64,000 bases of DNA. Origin: CBDAQA01 sp965198865 (GTDB lineage Bacteria > Planctomycetota > Phycisphaerae > Tepidisphaerales > Tepidisphaeraceae). Both the position numbers and the translations under genes were made by a program. The stretch is taken from assembly GCA_965198865.1 (NCBI GenBank), contig CBDAQA010000018.1, positions 62,001 through 126,000 on the forward strand, read 5' to 3'. Every line of letters starts with the position of its first letter. Position 1 is the first letter of the stretch. This document shows positions 16,508-24,165 of this stretch, piece by piece. The notes beneath the pieces are model-generated. The model did no database searches. It was not told the DNA's origin and saw only the letters and a list, made by a program, of their open reading frames with translations.

Positions 16508-16535
16508 ATCGTACCCCGCCCGGCACGCCGGTCAA
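16508..16535 (-). promoter_or_regulatory. Promoter of the cimA leader (-35 TTGACC, -10 TACGAT)
   Basis: The minus strand reads TTGACC at 16535-16530 and TACGAT at 16513-16508 with a 16-bp spacer. This is close to the sigma-70 consensus and places transcription start near 16501-16498. The GGGAC repeat at 16559-16585 ends 24 bp upstream of the -35 box. Confidence 0.7.
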
Positions 16536-16558
16536 CCGTGCTGACGCGACCCTCATCC

Positions 16559-16585
16559 GTGGGACGAAACGGGACGAAATGGGAC
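16559..16585. repeat. GGGAC-type helical-phase repeat, copy 3
   Basis: Three GGGAC blocks are spaced exactly 10 bp apart (GGGACGAAAC, GGGACGAAAT, GGGAC), so they face the same side of the helix. It lies just upstream of the cimA leader promoter. A related palindrome, GTCCCACGTTTGGGAC, is at 16674-16689. Confidence 0.65.
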
Positions 16586-16673
16586 ACTTTCCAATCGATC
16601 CCAAACGGCAACATCGATTAACGCCAGTGCAATAGTGACTTGCGCTGCCCCATTGTGATTGCCCAGCTAACTA

Positions 16674-16689
16674 GTCCCACGTTTGGGAC
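16674..16689. repeat. Palindrome GTCCCACGTTTGGGAC
   Basis: Perfect 6-nt arms (GTCCCA/TGGGAC) around CGTT, using the same GGGAC half-site as the 10-bp-spaced repeats. It sits between the PARG-like gene stop (16732) and the cimA regulatory region; the rest of this 230-bp gap shows no gene. Confidence 0.5.
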
Positions 16690-16731
16690 GGCGTGGTCGG
16701 AGTGCCGCACCGATCGAAAGGCCAGGCGCTT

Positions 16732-17703
16732 TCAGTTGCCATCGCCGACTCCCCAGTAGAAACCGAGCATCTCGACCCGCGTAACGAGATCGGTCAGGTT
16801 GCACGGCGATCCGCACGTCGCGGCCAGGTCGTCGGCGGTCTCCAAGCCGAGCCGGGCGTCCACCGATCCCTCTTCGTCGCCGGTGTGCAGGACGAGCCGC
16901 GCCACGCCGGCCGAGTGCGTTGCCAAGGCTTGCAGCGCGATCATGAGCCGTCGGTTCCCGCCGAAGGCCCCGCAGCCCCAGAAGCCGGTGTGGACGATGG
17001 TCGATTGGCCCGCCGACTCGTGGACGGCCGCGGCGAAGGCGGTGTGCGCGTTCGCAAAGATGGACCGCACTTCCGCCGCCGTGTACTTGCCGTGCCCGCC
17101 CGAGGGGGCGGCGATGGCGATCAGGTTGGTGATCGTCGGCGGGTCGATCCGGCGCGTCGCCCGGCGAACCACGTCGGCCGACGCCGCGCCAAATCGATTG
17201 CCGTACAGCCCCATCGGACGACCCGCGGCAACGTCGGCGTTCGTGGCCACCGCGATCCGCCGCTCGACGCCCCGCACCAGGATCGGCGTCGCGCCCGACC
17301 CGTCGACCGTCAGGGCGGCCAACTGCTCGGCCAGCAGCGCCTCGCGGACGCTGGCCAGCGCCGGGTGCTCGGCCACCTGCATCTCGTCCTGCGCGAACAG
17401 CGCCGACCCGTAGTAGCCGAACACCCGCGGGTCGGCGAAGTTCACGTGCCAGTCCATGCCGTCGTCGGCCGGGCGGTAGTCGTAGAAGTTCGGGCGGACC
17501 TCCGCCGCCAATGTCGCCGGCAACGGAGCCGATTCGGGCAGGTGTCCCGCCCATCGCGTCACGTCCACCGTGCCCGACGACGGGATGCCGCCGGGGTACG
17601 CCAGCTCGAACAGCATCGCCTTGTGCGGATGCCGAAACCGCGGCGGGTGTTCCCGCAGCAGGGCGGCGGCGTCGAACGTCACGCGGTAGAGCGGGTCGGC
17701 CAT
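16732..17703 (-). CDS. Poly(ADP-ribose) glycohydrolase-like macrodomain protein
   Basis: The 323-residue protein shows two PARG landmarks. One is a VNFADPRVFGYYG segment followed by LFAQDEMQVAEHPALA, corresponding to the PARG V-x-FAN ... GGGxL ... QEEI ... PEL loop that carries the catalytic Glu. The other is HTGFWGCGAFGGNRRLMIALQ, matching TGNWGCGAFGGD in PARG. The canonical diglycine and Glu-Glu are altered here (YYG and QDE), so activity is uncertain. PARG-like enzymes remove ADP-ribose from proteins or nucleic acids. It is divergent from the recombinase fragment at 17739. The start at 17703 has no obvious ribosome site. Confidence 0.6.
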   Translation of the reverse strand: MADPLYRVTFDAAALLREHPPRFRHPHKAMLFELAYPGGIPSSGTVDVTRWAGHLPESAPLPATLAAEVRPNFYDYRPADDGMDWHVNFADPRVFGYYGSALFAQDEMQVAEHPALASVREALLAEQLAALTVDGSGATPILVRGVERRIAVATNADVAAGRPMGLYGNRFGAASADVVRRATRRIDPPTITNLIAIAAPSGGHGKYTAAEVRSIFANAHTAFAAAVHESAGQSTIVHTGFWGCGAFGGNRRLMIALQALATHSAGVARLVLHTGDEEGSVDARLGLETADDLAATCGSPCNLTDLVTRVEMLGFYWGVGDGN

Positions 17704-17738
17704 GCCGTAACCTGTACACTAAGCCGGATGCCGTGGCA

Positions 17739-18083
17739 ATGTCCGTCCGCGTGGCCGCTGCGGACGTCCGGGCGGTTGTCACCGCCGCCGGCGGGCCGCC
17801 GTACCGGCCGGTGCGGATCCCGGGCCGGACGCTCGACCGGCCGCCGACCGAAGCGGCAGTGTACGCCAGCGTCGTCATGCACCGTGCGAGGGCGGCCGGG
17901 ATCGACCCGGCGGCCGTGAACGTCCACGCGCTGCGGACGACGGCCGTGACCAACGCCCTGGATCACCCCGCGGACATCGCCCAGGTGCAGGCGTGGTGCG
18001 GGCACCGCTCGATCGCCACGACCAAGCTGTACGACCGGCGGCACGGCCGGCCGGAGGACAGCCCGACGGTCAAGGCACACTGA
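17739..18083 (+). pseudogene. Tyrosine recombinase (phage integrase) C-terminal fragment
   Basis: The 114-codon frame ends with VNVHALRTTAVTNALDHPAD, then IAQVQAWCGHRSIATTKLYD. These are the HxxR, GH and catalytic Tyr boxes of tyrosine recombinases. The SAM-like N-terminal DNA-binding domain and the first catalytic Arg are missing, so this is a truncated relic rather than an active enzyme. It marks a past integration near this point. No att-like direct repeats were recognised around it. The following 230 bp up to 18315 hold no gene that I can see. Confidence 0.7.
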
Positions 18084-18314
18084 TCGAGTTCGACGCGTCT
18101 TCTCTGTCGGGCGAGACCGTAGAAACCCGCATGGGCAATCGCGGCAGCCGAACTTGCAGCCATGGCCACCGCGCCGGTGGAAGGTGTCGGTGGACACGTA
18201 CCGTCCCGCCTCGAGGCTACTCGTCGACACGGCCGCCGCCGAACGCGGTGCCAACGCCGTCCCGGCTCAACACAAACGCCGGAACGGAACGCCTGCGTTA
18301 TCGTAGCGGTAGGC

Positions 18315-19286
18315 TCACCCAACATTTGCGGTCTCGCCGCCCGGTATGAGCAAGAGTTTCCCTCGGGCCTGCCGGTTCAGGCTGATCTCGACGGCCTCTT
18401 GCCACTGGTCGAGTCGGAACGTCCGCGAGACCGGAATCGTGAACCGACCCTCCGCAGCGAGTTTCGCGAACTCCCCGAGCACGTCGTACTTCAGTTCGCC
18501 GCCGAAACTGTTGCGCACCCCCAGCCGCTCGGCGACCGGCCCGTGGTTGCTGATGGTGACAATGCGGTGCCCGTCGCCGCGCGCGACGCGGGCGAGGTCG
18601 GGCAGAACGTCACTGACCGGGCCGGCGTCCAAGATCAGGTCCGGCGCTCCGCCGCAAACCTCAAGGACCCGCTCGACCATTCCTTCCCCGTAGGGCGTGA
18701 CCGTCGCGCCGAACGAGCGAAGCTGCCCGGCGAAGGTCTCTCCGGCGGCCGCGATCACCCGGGCGCCCCGCAGCAACGCCATCTGGACCGCCGCGAAACC
18801 GATCATCGTTCCGGCCCCGTACACGAGGAGGGTGTGCCCCGTCGCGACACCCAGGATGTCGATGCCGCGACAGGCGGTCTCGACCGCCATCGGCAACGCG
18901 GCCGCGCCAACGAGGTCCAGCCCCTTGGGGACGTGAGCCCACACGTTCAAGATGGCGAAGTCGGATGCCCCGGCGGCCTCGTAGCCGCGGAAATCGGGAA
19001 CACCCAATACCGCGTCGCCGACACGGACGTCAGTGACGCCCTCGCCGATCGCATCGACCGTTCCGGAGACGTCCAAGCCAATGCCCCTGGGGAGCTTCGT
19101 GGCGAACAAGCCCCTGCACAACGCCCAGTCGGCGGGGTTCAGCCCGCACGCGTGCACCCGCACCCGGATGTGGCCGCCGCCGGGGTTCGGGACGGCTGCC
19201 TCCTCTAGGCGTAGCACGTCCAACGGCTCGCCGTAGCGGTCGAACCGGATCGTCATCATTTTGCCTGGGTCGAGTTGCTGGGTCAT
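18315..19286 (-). CDS. Zinc-independent NADP-dependent alcohol dehydrogenase/quinone oxidoreductase
   Basis: The 323-residue medium-chain dehydrogenase has an N-terminal GroES-like domain (HIRVRVHACGLNPADWALCR, GLDVSGTVDAIGEGV) and a Rossmann fold with the nucleotide loop LLVYGAGTMIGFAAVQMALL. It lacks the structural-zinc Cys cluster, which fits the quinone reductase/zeta-crystallin group using NADPH. The substrate is unknown. The start at 19286 is supported by GGAGA 8 nt upstream. The gene is divergent from the TetR regulator at 19424, and its promoter (-35 TTGTCA, -10 TATATT) overlaps the paired operators at 19364-19404, so it is very likely that regulator's target. Confidence 0.85.
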   Translation of the reverse strand: MTQQLDPGKMMTIRFDRYGEPLDVLRLEEAAVPNPGGGHIRVRVHACGLNPADWALCRGLFATKLPRGIGLDVSGTVDAIGEGVTDVRVGDAVLGVPDFRGYEAAGASDFAILNVWAHVPKGLDLVGAAALPMAVETACRGIDILGVATGHTLLVYGAGTMIGFAAVQMALLRGARVIAAAGETFAGQLRSFGATVTPYGEGMVERVLEVCGGAPDLILDAGPVSDVLPDLARVARGDGHRIVTISNHGPVAERLGVRNSFGGELKYDVLGEFAKLAAEGRFTIPVSRTFRLDQWQEAVEISLNRQARGKLLLIPGGETANVG

Positions 19287-19363
19287 GCCTGTTCTCCACA
19301 TTGCACCTGCATGGGGACGTCCGGCCGCCCGGCAGGAGCGGGCCGGCCACCGATGCCCATAAC

Positions 19364-19404
19364 GTCAGTCACTGACAATATAGGCGTAGAGACAGTCACT
19401 GACA
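19364..19404. promoter_or_regulatory. Twin TetR operators with the oxidoreductase promoter
   Basis: GTCAGTCACTGAC at 19364-19376 is a perfect dyad, and ACAGTCACTGACA at 19392-19404 repeats its AGTCACT core. On the minus strand TTGTCA (19405-19400) and TATATT (19382-19377) are 17 bp apart, a good promoter. One operator overlaps the -35 box and the other lies just beyond the -10 box. Binding there would block the oxidoreductase and probably the regulator too. Confidence 0.75.
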
Positions 19405-19423
19405 AGTGGCGTAGGATTCGGCC

Positions 19424-19990
19424 ATGCCTCGAAGTGGAGCTGACGCCCGCCGCCGCCTTCGGCAGGCGGCCCTGGACCTGTTCGCCGAGCGCGGGTACGA
19501 GGCGACGACGGCGGCCGACATCGCCGCACGGGCCGGCGTCACCGAACGCACGTTCTTCCGGCATTTCCCGGACAAGCGTGAGGCCCTGTTCGATGGCGAT
19601 GCGAAGTTCTGCGTCACGCTCGCCGACGCCGTGCGGGCGGCGCCCAAGGGCGCAAGCCCGATGGGGGCTCTCCTGTCGGCGTTCCAGTCGGTCGAGCGAA
19701 CGGTGGAGGCCAACCGGTCGTTCAACAAGGTCCGACAACAGGTTGTTGCCCGGACGCCTGCCCTGCAGGAGCGCGCGCTGACGAAGATCGCCGGCGTGAC
19801 CAACGCCTTGGCCGACGCGCTGCGGCTGCGCGGTGTGAAAGACGTCCACGCGACCCTTGTCGCTCAGGTCGGGATGGCCGCGTTCACCTTTGCCGCGACG
19901 GCCTGGTTCAACGATCCCGGGCCGGGGTTGCACGCGCATCTGATCAGAGCGTTCGATGAGGTACGTCGGCTATCCAAGACGGTCCGCTAA
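19424..19990 (+). CDS. TetR/AcrR-family repressor
   Basis: The 188-residue protein begins with a typical TetR helix-turn-helix (LRQAALDLFAERGYEATTAA then DIAARAGVTERTFFRHFPDK). A helical ligand-binding domain follows. It should bind the two palindromic sites in the divergent intergenic region and repress the oxidoreductase until an inducer binds; the inducer is unknown. It starts 20 bp after the second operator, consistent with autoregulation. Length and layout are normal for the family. Confidence 0.9.
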   Translation: MPRSGADARRRLRQAALDLFAERGYEATTAADIAARAGVTERTFFRHFPDKREALFDGDAKFCVTLADAVRAAPKGASPMGALLSAFQSVERTVEANRSFNKVRQQVVARTPALQERALTKIAGVTNALADALRLRGVKDVHATLVAQVGMAAFTFAATAWFNDPGPGLHAHLIRAFDEVRRLSKTVR

Positions 19991-20039
19991 ACGTCTCGCG
20001 ATGGACGGGGCGTTAGGCAGAAGAGCAGGGGCGACGACC

Positions 20040-20279
20040 ATGGACCGACCGAGCTTCACACGCCGGCAGGGGGTCGACCGGTTCTTCTACGAGTACGGGT
20101 TCAACGTCCACGGCGGGCCGCACCCGCACGTGCCGACGGGCGGCACCGGGTTCTGCGTCCTGGAATGGCGGCCGCTGGCCGACGGCCGGCTGCTGGTGAT
20201 CGCCTCCGAGCACCCGGACGACCCCGGCCGGAGCGTGACCGACGCGGCGGAGTTTTCGAACCGACTGCTTGCCGGTCTG
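20040..20279 (+). pseudogene. Short hypothetical coding remnant, probably 3'-truncated
   Basis: The frame from ATG 20040 reads MDRPSFTRRQGVDRFFYEYG and FNVHGGPHPHVPTGGTGFCV with coding-like composition. The reading frame then runs antisense into the CoA-binding gene without a natural end (the open frame stops only at 20681). I take only the first 80 or so codons as meaningful and suspect a truncated gene. No family is recognised. Confidence 0.3.
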
Positions 20280-20684
20280 TTATCTCTGCCTCGCGGCGTG
20301 CTCAATCATGATGCACCGGTCCTGCACGAAGTCGATCCCCGCGTCGGCCGCCAGCTGCCGCGCCTCGTCGTTGATGATGCCCGACTGCAGCCACACGCCC
20401 TTGGCGCCGATGGCGATCGCGTCCCGCACCACCTGCGGGCACGCCAGCGGCCGGCGGAAGACGTTCACGATGTCGACCGGCCCCTCCACCTCGGTCAGCT
20501 TGGCCACGCACTTCACGCCCAGCGCCTCGTCGGCGTTGGGGTTGACCGGGACGATGTCGTACCCGGCGTTCAGCATGTGGGCCGACACGCCGTAGCTCGG
20601 CCGCGACGGGTCGTCGCTCAGCCCCACCACCGCGATCCGCCGGCCCGCCAGCATCCGCTCGATCGCCGCCGCTTCTCGTGACAT
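20280..20684 (-). CDS. CoA-binding domain protein (YccU-like)
   Basis: The 134-residue protein is a stand-alone CoA-binding Rossmann domain. It reads RRIAVVGLSDDPSRPSYGVS, VPVNPNADEALGVKCVAKLT, VDIVNVFRRPLACPQVVRDA and ends with IDFVQDRCIMIEHAA. This matches the small CoA-binding family related to the succinyl-CoA synthetase alpha N-domain. Its cellular role is not established. The start at 20684 is preceded by GGTGAGGGTG. It is divergent from dnaJ. Confidence 0.9.
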   Translation of the reverse strand: MSREAAAIERMLAGRRIAVVGLSDDPSRPSYGVSAHMLNAGYDIVPVNPNADEALGVKCVAKLTEVEGPVDIVNVFRRPLACPQVVRDAIAIGAKGVWLQSGIINDEARQLAADAGIDFVQDRCIMIEHAARQR

Positions 20685-20753
20685 CGCACCCTCACCTTCG
20701 CCAAACCCCCGCGTTCCAGTATAGAATGCGGCCGGACCGACAGACCATCCCCT

Positions 20754-21737
20754 ATGGCACGCGATTACTACGATATCCTGGGCGTCCCCAAGGACGCCGG
20801 CGCCGACGAGATCAAGAAGGCCCACCGCAAACTCGTCCGGAAGTTCCACCCGGACGTGAACAAGAACAACCCGGCCGCCACCGAGAAGTTCAAGGAGGCC
20901 CAGGAGGCGTACGACGTCCTCTCCGACGACGTCAAGCGCAAGAACTACGACCAGTTCGGCCACGCCGGCGTCAACGGCGCCCCCGGCATGGGCGGCACGC
21001 CCGGTGGCGGGGGCGACCCGTTCGAGGCGTTCCGACGGGCCCAGCAATCCCGCGCCGGTCGGGGTGGGGCACCCGGCGTGTCGCCCGACGACTTCAACGG
21101 CGGCGGGGCGGGGTTCGGCGACATCTTCGAGCAGATGTTCGGCCGCGGCGGGGGAACCCGGGCGCGCGGCCGGCAACGCCAATCTGCGCCCGAACGGGGT
21201 CAGGACGTCGAGCACGTCGTAGCGCTCTCGTTCGAGCAGGCCGCCCGCGGCACCACGCTGCCTCTGCAGATCGACCGCGACGGCCAGGTCGAGACGATCG
21301 AGATCAAGGTCCCGCCCGGCGTGAAGGACGGCGGCAAGATCCGCGTGAAGGGTCGCGGGCAGCAGATGCCCAACGGCAACCACGGCGACCTGTTCATCGT
21401 CACCAACGTCCAGCCGCACCCCTACTTCCGGCGGGACGGCTCCGACATCTACCTGGACCTGCCGCTGAGCCTGTACGAGGCCTGCCTGGGCACCAAGGTG
21501 TCGGTCCCGACGCTGGACGGCCCGGTCACGCTGACGATCCCGCCCGGCACCGGCAGCGGCGCGAAGCTCCGCATCCGCGGCCGGGGGATCGACAAGGCCG
21601 GCGACGAGAAGGGTGACCAGTTCGTTCAGGTGCGTGTCGCGGTGCCCAAGGACCTGGACGCTGACGACCGCGCCGCCATCGAGGCCATCGCCGTCAAGCA
21701 TCCGCTGAACGCCCGTGCCGACCTGCCGTGGGCCTGA
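20754..21737 (+). CDS. DnaJ-family co-chaperone, class B (CbpA-like)
   Basis: The 327-residue protein has a J domain (residues 1-70, with HPD at 32-34), a Gly/Phe-rich linker (about 74-150, FGDIFEQMFGRGGG) and two C-terminal substrate-binding beta domains (VEHVVALSFEQAARGT, then GDLFIVTNVQPHPYFRRDGS). There is no zinc-finger region, which makes it class B. It stimulates DnaK ATPase and delivers clients. A TATAGA box at 20720-20725 may be its -10 element. It begins 69 bp from the divergent CoA-binding gene and is followed by a LemA-like gene 21 bp downstream. Confidence 0.93.
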   Translation: MARDYYDILGVPKDAGADEIKKAHRKLVRKFHPDVNKNNPAATEKFKEAQEAYDVLSDDVKRKNYDQFGHAGVNGAPGMGGTPGGGGDPFEAFRRAQQSRAGRGGAPGVSPDDFNGGGAGFGDIFEQMFGRGGGTRARGRQRQSAPERGQDVEHVVALSFEQAARGTTLPLQIDRDGQVETIEIKVPPGVKDGGKIRVKGRGQQMPNGNHGDLFIVTNVQPHPYFRRDGSDIYLDLPLSLYEACLGTKVSVPTLDGPVTLTIPPGTGSGAKLRIRGRGIDKAGDEKGDQFVQVRVAVPKDLDADDRAAIEAIAVKHPLNARADLPWA

Positions 21738-21758
21738 CCCTGCCGGACCGAGCCGACC

Positions 21759-22280
21759 ATGGATCTTCTGTTGACCGTCGCCATGATCGTCCTCGTCCTG
21801 CTCGTGGGGGCGGCCGCCGCGTACAACGGCCTGGCATTCCTGCGTCAGGACGTTCGCGACGCCTGGGGCGCGATGGACCAGCAGCTTCGCCGTCGCTACG
21901 AGATGCTCCCGCCCCTGGTCGCCGTCGTCCGCGCGACCGGCGAGCCGTACCCGCCCGCCCTGTCGGCCGCCCTCACGGCAAAGAACCAGGCGGCGGTCGC
22001 CTTCAACCCCCAGCAACTGGCCACCGCCGAGGCCGCGCTGTCGGCCCACCTGCGCGACCTGTTCGACCAGCCCCCCGCGAGCCTGGCGAACGACCCGGGC
22101 TTCGCCCGGTCCCGTTCCGACCTTTCGGCCGCCGCCACCGCCATCGGGCAGGCCGGCCGCCGGCACAACGACGCGGTCGCCGCGTACAACGCCGCACTCG
22201 AGAGCTTCCCCCACGACGTCGCCGCCGTCGCCTTCGGGTTCAAGCCCCAGCCCACGTTCGAGCCCGCCGCGGCGACGTAG
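21759..22280 (+). CDS. LemA-like membrane-anchored helical protein
   Basis: The 173-residue protein has one N-terminal membrane helix (LTVAMIVLVLLVGAAAAYNG) followed by a helical domain. The pattern DVRDAWGAMDQQLRRRYEML ... LVAVVRATG and the terminal RHNDAVAAYNAALESFP are typical of the LemA family, whose function is poorly understood. The usual C-terminal FGF(K) end is present as FGFKPQPTFEP. It follows dnaJ by 21 bp and is probably cotranscribed. Confidence 0.8.
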   Translation: MDLLLTVAMIVLVLLVGAAAAYNGLAFLRQDVRDAWGAMDQQLRRRYEMLPPLVAVVRATGEPYPPALSAALTAKNQAAVAFNPQQLATAEAALSAHLRDLFDQPPASLANDPGFARSRSDLSAAATAIGQAGRRHNDAVAAYNAALESFPHDVAAVAFGFKPQPTFEPAAAT

Positions 22281-22377
22281 CGCCACGACACGCACGCCGG
22301 TCGATCGGGCTCGCGCTGGCCCTTCGTCTGCGAAGGACGAGCCATCGGAGGATGGCCCGCAGGCGAAGCCCGCCGCC

Positions 22378-22605
22378 TCACGCCATCGCGCCGCCGGGCT
22401 TGCGGAAGCAGGCGATGGCCAGGTTGGTCAGCACCGCGCCGACAAACACGATCACGTCGGTGGCGAGCAACCGCCAGAGCAGCCCGCCGTGCGAGCCGAT
22501 CACGCCCCACACGCCGAGCGTCCCGATGACGACGCCTGTGACGATGGTGGTCAGGGCGGTGACGAAGGTGGAGAAGTTGATCCGTTGGATCGCGCGGTCG
22601 TACAT
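22378..22605 (-). CDS. Small two-helix membrane protein, unknown
   Basis: The 75-residue product has two or three hydrophobic segments (FVTALTTIVTGVVIGTLGVW and LLATDVIVFVGAVLTNLAIA). I chose the ATG at 22605 because AAAGGA lies 10 nt upstream; the ATG at 22623 is also possible. No family is recognised. It is convergent with the LemA-like gene. Confidence 0.5.
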   Translation of the reverse strand: MYDRAIQRINFSTFVTALTTIVTGVVIGTLGVWGVIGSHGGLLWRLLATDVIVFVGAVLTNLAIACFRKPGGAMA

Positions 22606-22663
22606 GGTGAGCCGTCCTTTCATGTCGCAATGAACCGGAATTTCCCCACGGGTTGCCGCCGAT

Positions 22664-22746
22664 GAAGCCGGCGTCTGAGGTACGCCGGAGACCCGGGTCG
22701 GACGTCGAGCGCTGCAGGTCTTCGGCGTACCTCAGACGCCGGCTTC
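22664..22746. repeat. 83-bp palindromic element, GAAGCCGGCGTCTGAGGTAC family, copy 1
   Basis: Outer arms 22664-22687 and 22723-22746 are perfectly complementary over 24 nt, and pairing continues imperfectly inward. A second copy of exactly the same length lies at 34851-34933. It is non-coding and fills the gap between two small genes. Confidence 0.9.
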
Positions 22747-22869
22747 TTGGGAAGTGACTTCGGCCGACATCCGCAGCGCTGCATCACCCTAGCGTGACGG
22801 CGGCCGGCGTTGGCCATTTTCCGATATTGAAAGTCGTGGCGCGTCACGATCCTTGGTCCACTGCGCTGA

Positions 22870-23481
22870 TCAGGTTGTCTGCGCCTCGGCCGCCAGTTCC
22901 AGTAGCACCCGCTCCACTACCGCAACCTTGTCCTCGAACCGCGGGTAGGCCGCCACCTGGTGAAGGCGCGGGTGATCGCCCCACAGCTGCATCAGCGCGT
23001 TGCCGCTCTCGACCGCCTCGGCGGGCTTCTCGAAGCGGACGGCGTTGCTGGCGTCGCCGTCGTACAACCCCAGCGCCGCGCCGGTCTGCATCCAGATGAC
23101 GGCGTCGTAGCGGGCCAGCTCTGCGGGGTGGGTCGTGTCGACGGCGGGCCAGAAGGCGGCGGAGCCGTCGGGCCAGTAGGCGGCGCCGTCGATCGTGCCG
23201 CGGTCCAGCAGCAGCACGCGGCCGGGGTGGGCGGCCTGCAGCCGCGCCTCCTGTTCCACTTGGTGCAGGTACATCTGCCGTTGCACGTCGCGCCGGCCGG
23301 CGAGGTCGAGCTGGCCCCAGCGGACGTTCAGCGTCGTGTAGACGTGCGTGGCCGACTCGGGCACGAGGACGAACACCTCCGGATGGGCGGCGGCGACGGC
23401 GCGGGCGATCACCGACTTGCCGGCGCCCGGCCCGCCGGTCAGCACGAGGCGGCGGGGGGGATGGGTGGCGGTGTGGTACAT
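22870..23481 (-). CDS. AAA_28-like P-loop ATPase/kinase
   Basis: The 203-residue protein opens with a Walker A loop (RLVLTGGPGAGKSVIARAVA) and contains LLLDRGTIDGAAYWP, where the Asp-Arg-Gly resembles Walker B of the NadR/AAA_28 group of small ATPases and kinases. FVLVPESATHVYT fits the same group. The substrate is unknown. The ATG at 23481 gives a compact product with the P-loop near the N-terminus. It is divergent from the hypothetical gene at 23581. Confidence 0.7.
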   Translation of the reverse strand: MYHTATHPPRRLVLTGGPGAGKSVIARAVAAAHPEVFVLVPESATHVYTTLNVRWGQLDLAGRRDVQRQMYLHQVEQEARLQAAHPGRVLLLDRGTIDGAAYWPDGSAAFWPAVDTTHPAELARYDAVIWMQTGAALGLYDGDASNAVRFEKPAEAVESGNALMQLWGDHPRLHQVAAYPRFEDKVAVVERVLLELAAEAQTT

Positions 23482-23580
23482 CTGCGTGGGAAGCCCCGGA
23501 TCGACATCCGGAACGCCGTGCGGGCGCTCGCTCGACCGTGCAACGGATGGTACCTTTCGGCCGCCCCGTCGCCAATCGCT

Positions 23581-24165
23581 ATGCCCACCGTCGTCGACTA
23601 CCCGACCGTCCTGGCCGACCAACTGCGGGCCGGGCTGAGATCGCTCTACTTCAACTCCGGCGCGTTCGGCTTCCCGAGCGGCGTCGCGACGACGTCCGTC
23701 GGCTGGGTCGGCCCGCCCGATGCGACGATCCGCCCGGCCGCGCTGCCGCTCGTCCGGCAGGTCGGTGAGCCGTATCCAGCGACGCTCGCCCACCACCTGG
23801 CGGCGATCTGGAGCGACCAACTGCTGGGCGACATCTGGATCATGCCCAAGGCGCACTGGGCGTACGAGCTCGACTTCGGCAACAAGACGTGGCTGCCCGA
23901 CGTGCTGCGGTCGATCGGCGTCGACCCGTCCGACCTGATCGCCCGCAACAACGGGGCGGCCGTCGCCTTCTCGCTCAACGAGGTGGAGCCGCTGGTCAGC
24001 CTGGTCGAGAACCTGCTGCGGCAGCTGAGCGGCAGCGACTTCGCCGCCGCGTGGCCGGGGCGGCGGGTGGCCTGCACGATCCACTCGCACCAGCAGCTCT
24101 GGTGGACGACCGACGACGCGAAACTCATCGCGGCGCTGGACCTGCAGGTGCCGCGACAACCATGA
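23581..24165 (+). CDS. Hypothetical protein coupled to a glycosyltransferase gene
   Basis: The 194-residue protein has no domain that I recognise. It is soluble, with aromatic-rich segments such as PKAHWAYELDFGNKTWLPDV and LVENLLRQLSGSDFAAAW, and a C-terminal VACTIHSHQQLWWTTDDAKL. Its stop overlaps the start of the following membrane glycosyltransferase in an ATGA arrangement, so the two are translationally coupled. A role connected with surface glycans is only a guess from that position. Confidence 0.6.
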   Translation: MPTVVDYPTVLADQLRAGLRSLYFNSGAFGFPSGVATTSVGWVGPPDATIRPAALPLVRQVGEPYPATLAHHLAAIWSDQLLGDIWIMPKAHWAYELDFGNKTWLPDVLRSIGVDPSDLIARNNGAAVAFSLNEVEPLVSLVENLLRQLSGSDFAAAWPGRRVACTIHSHQQLWWTTDDAKLIAALDLQVPRQP

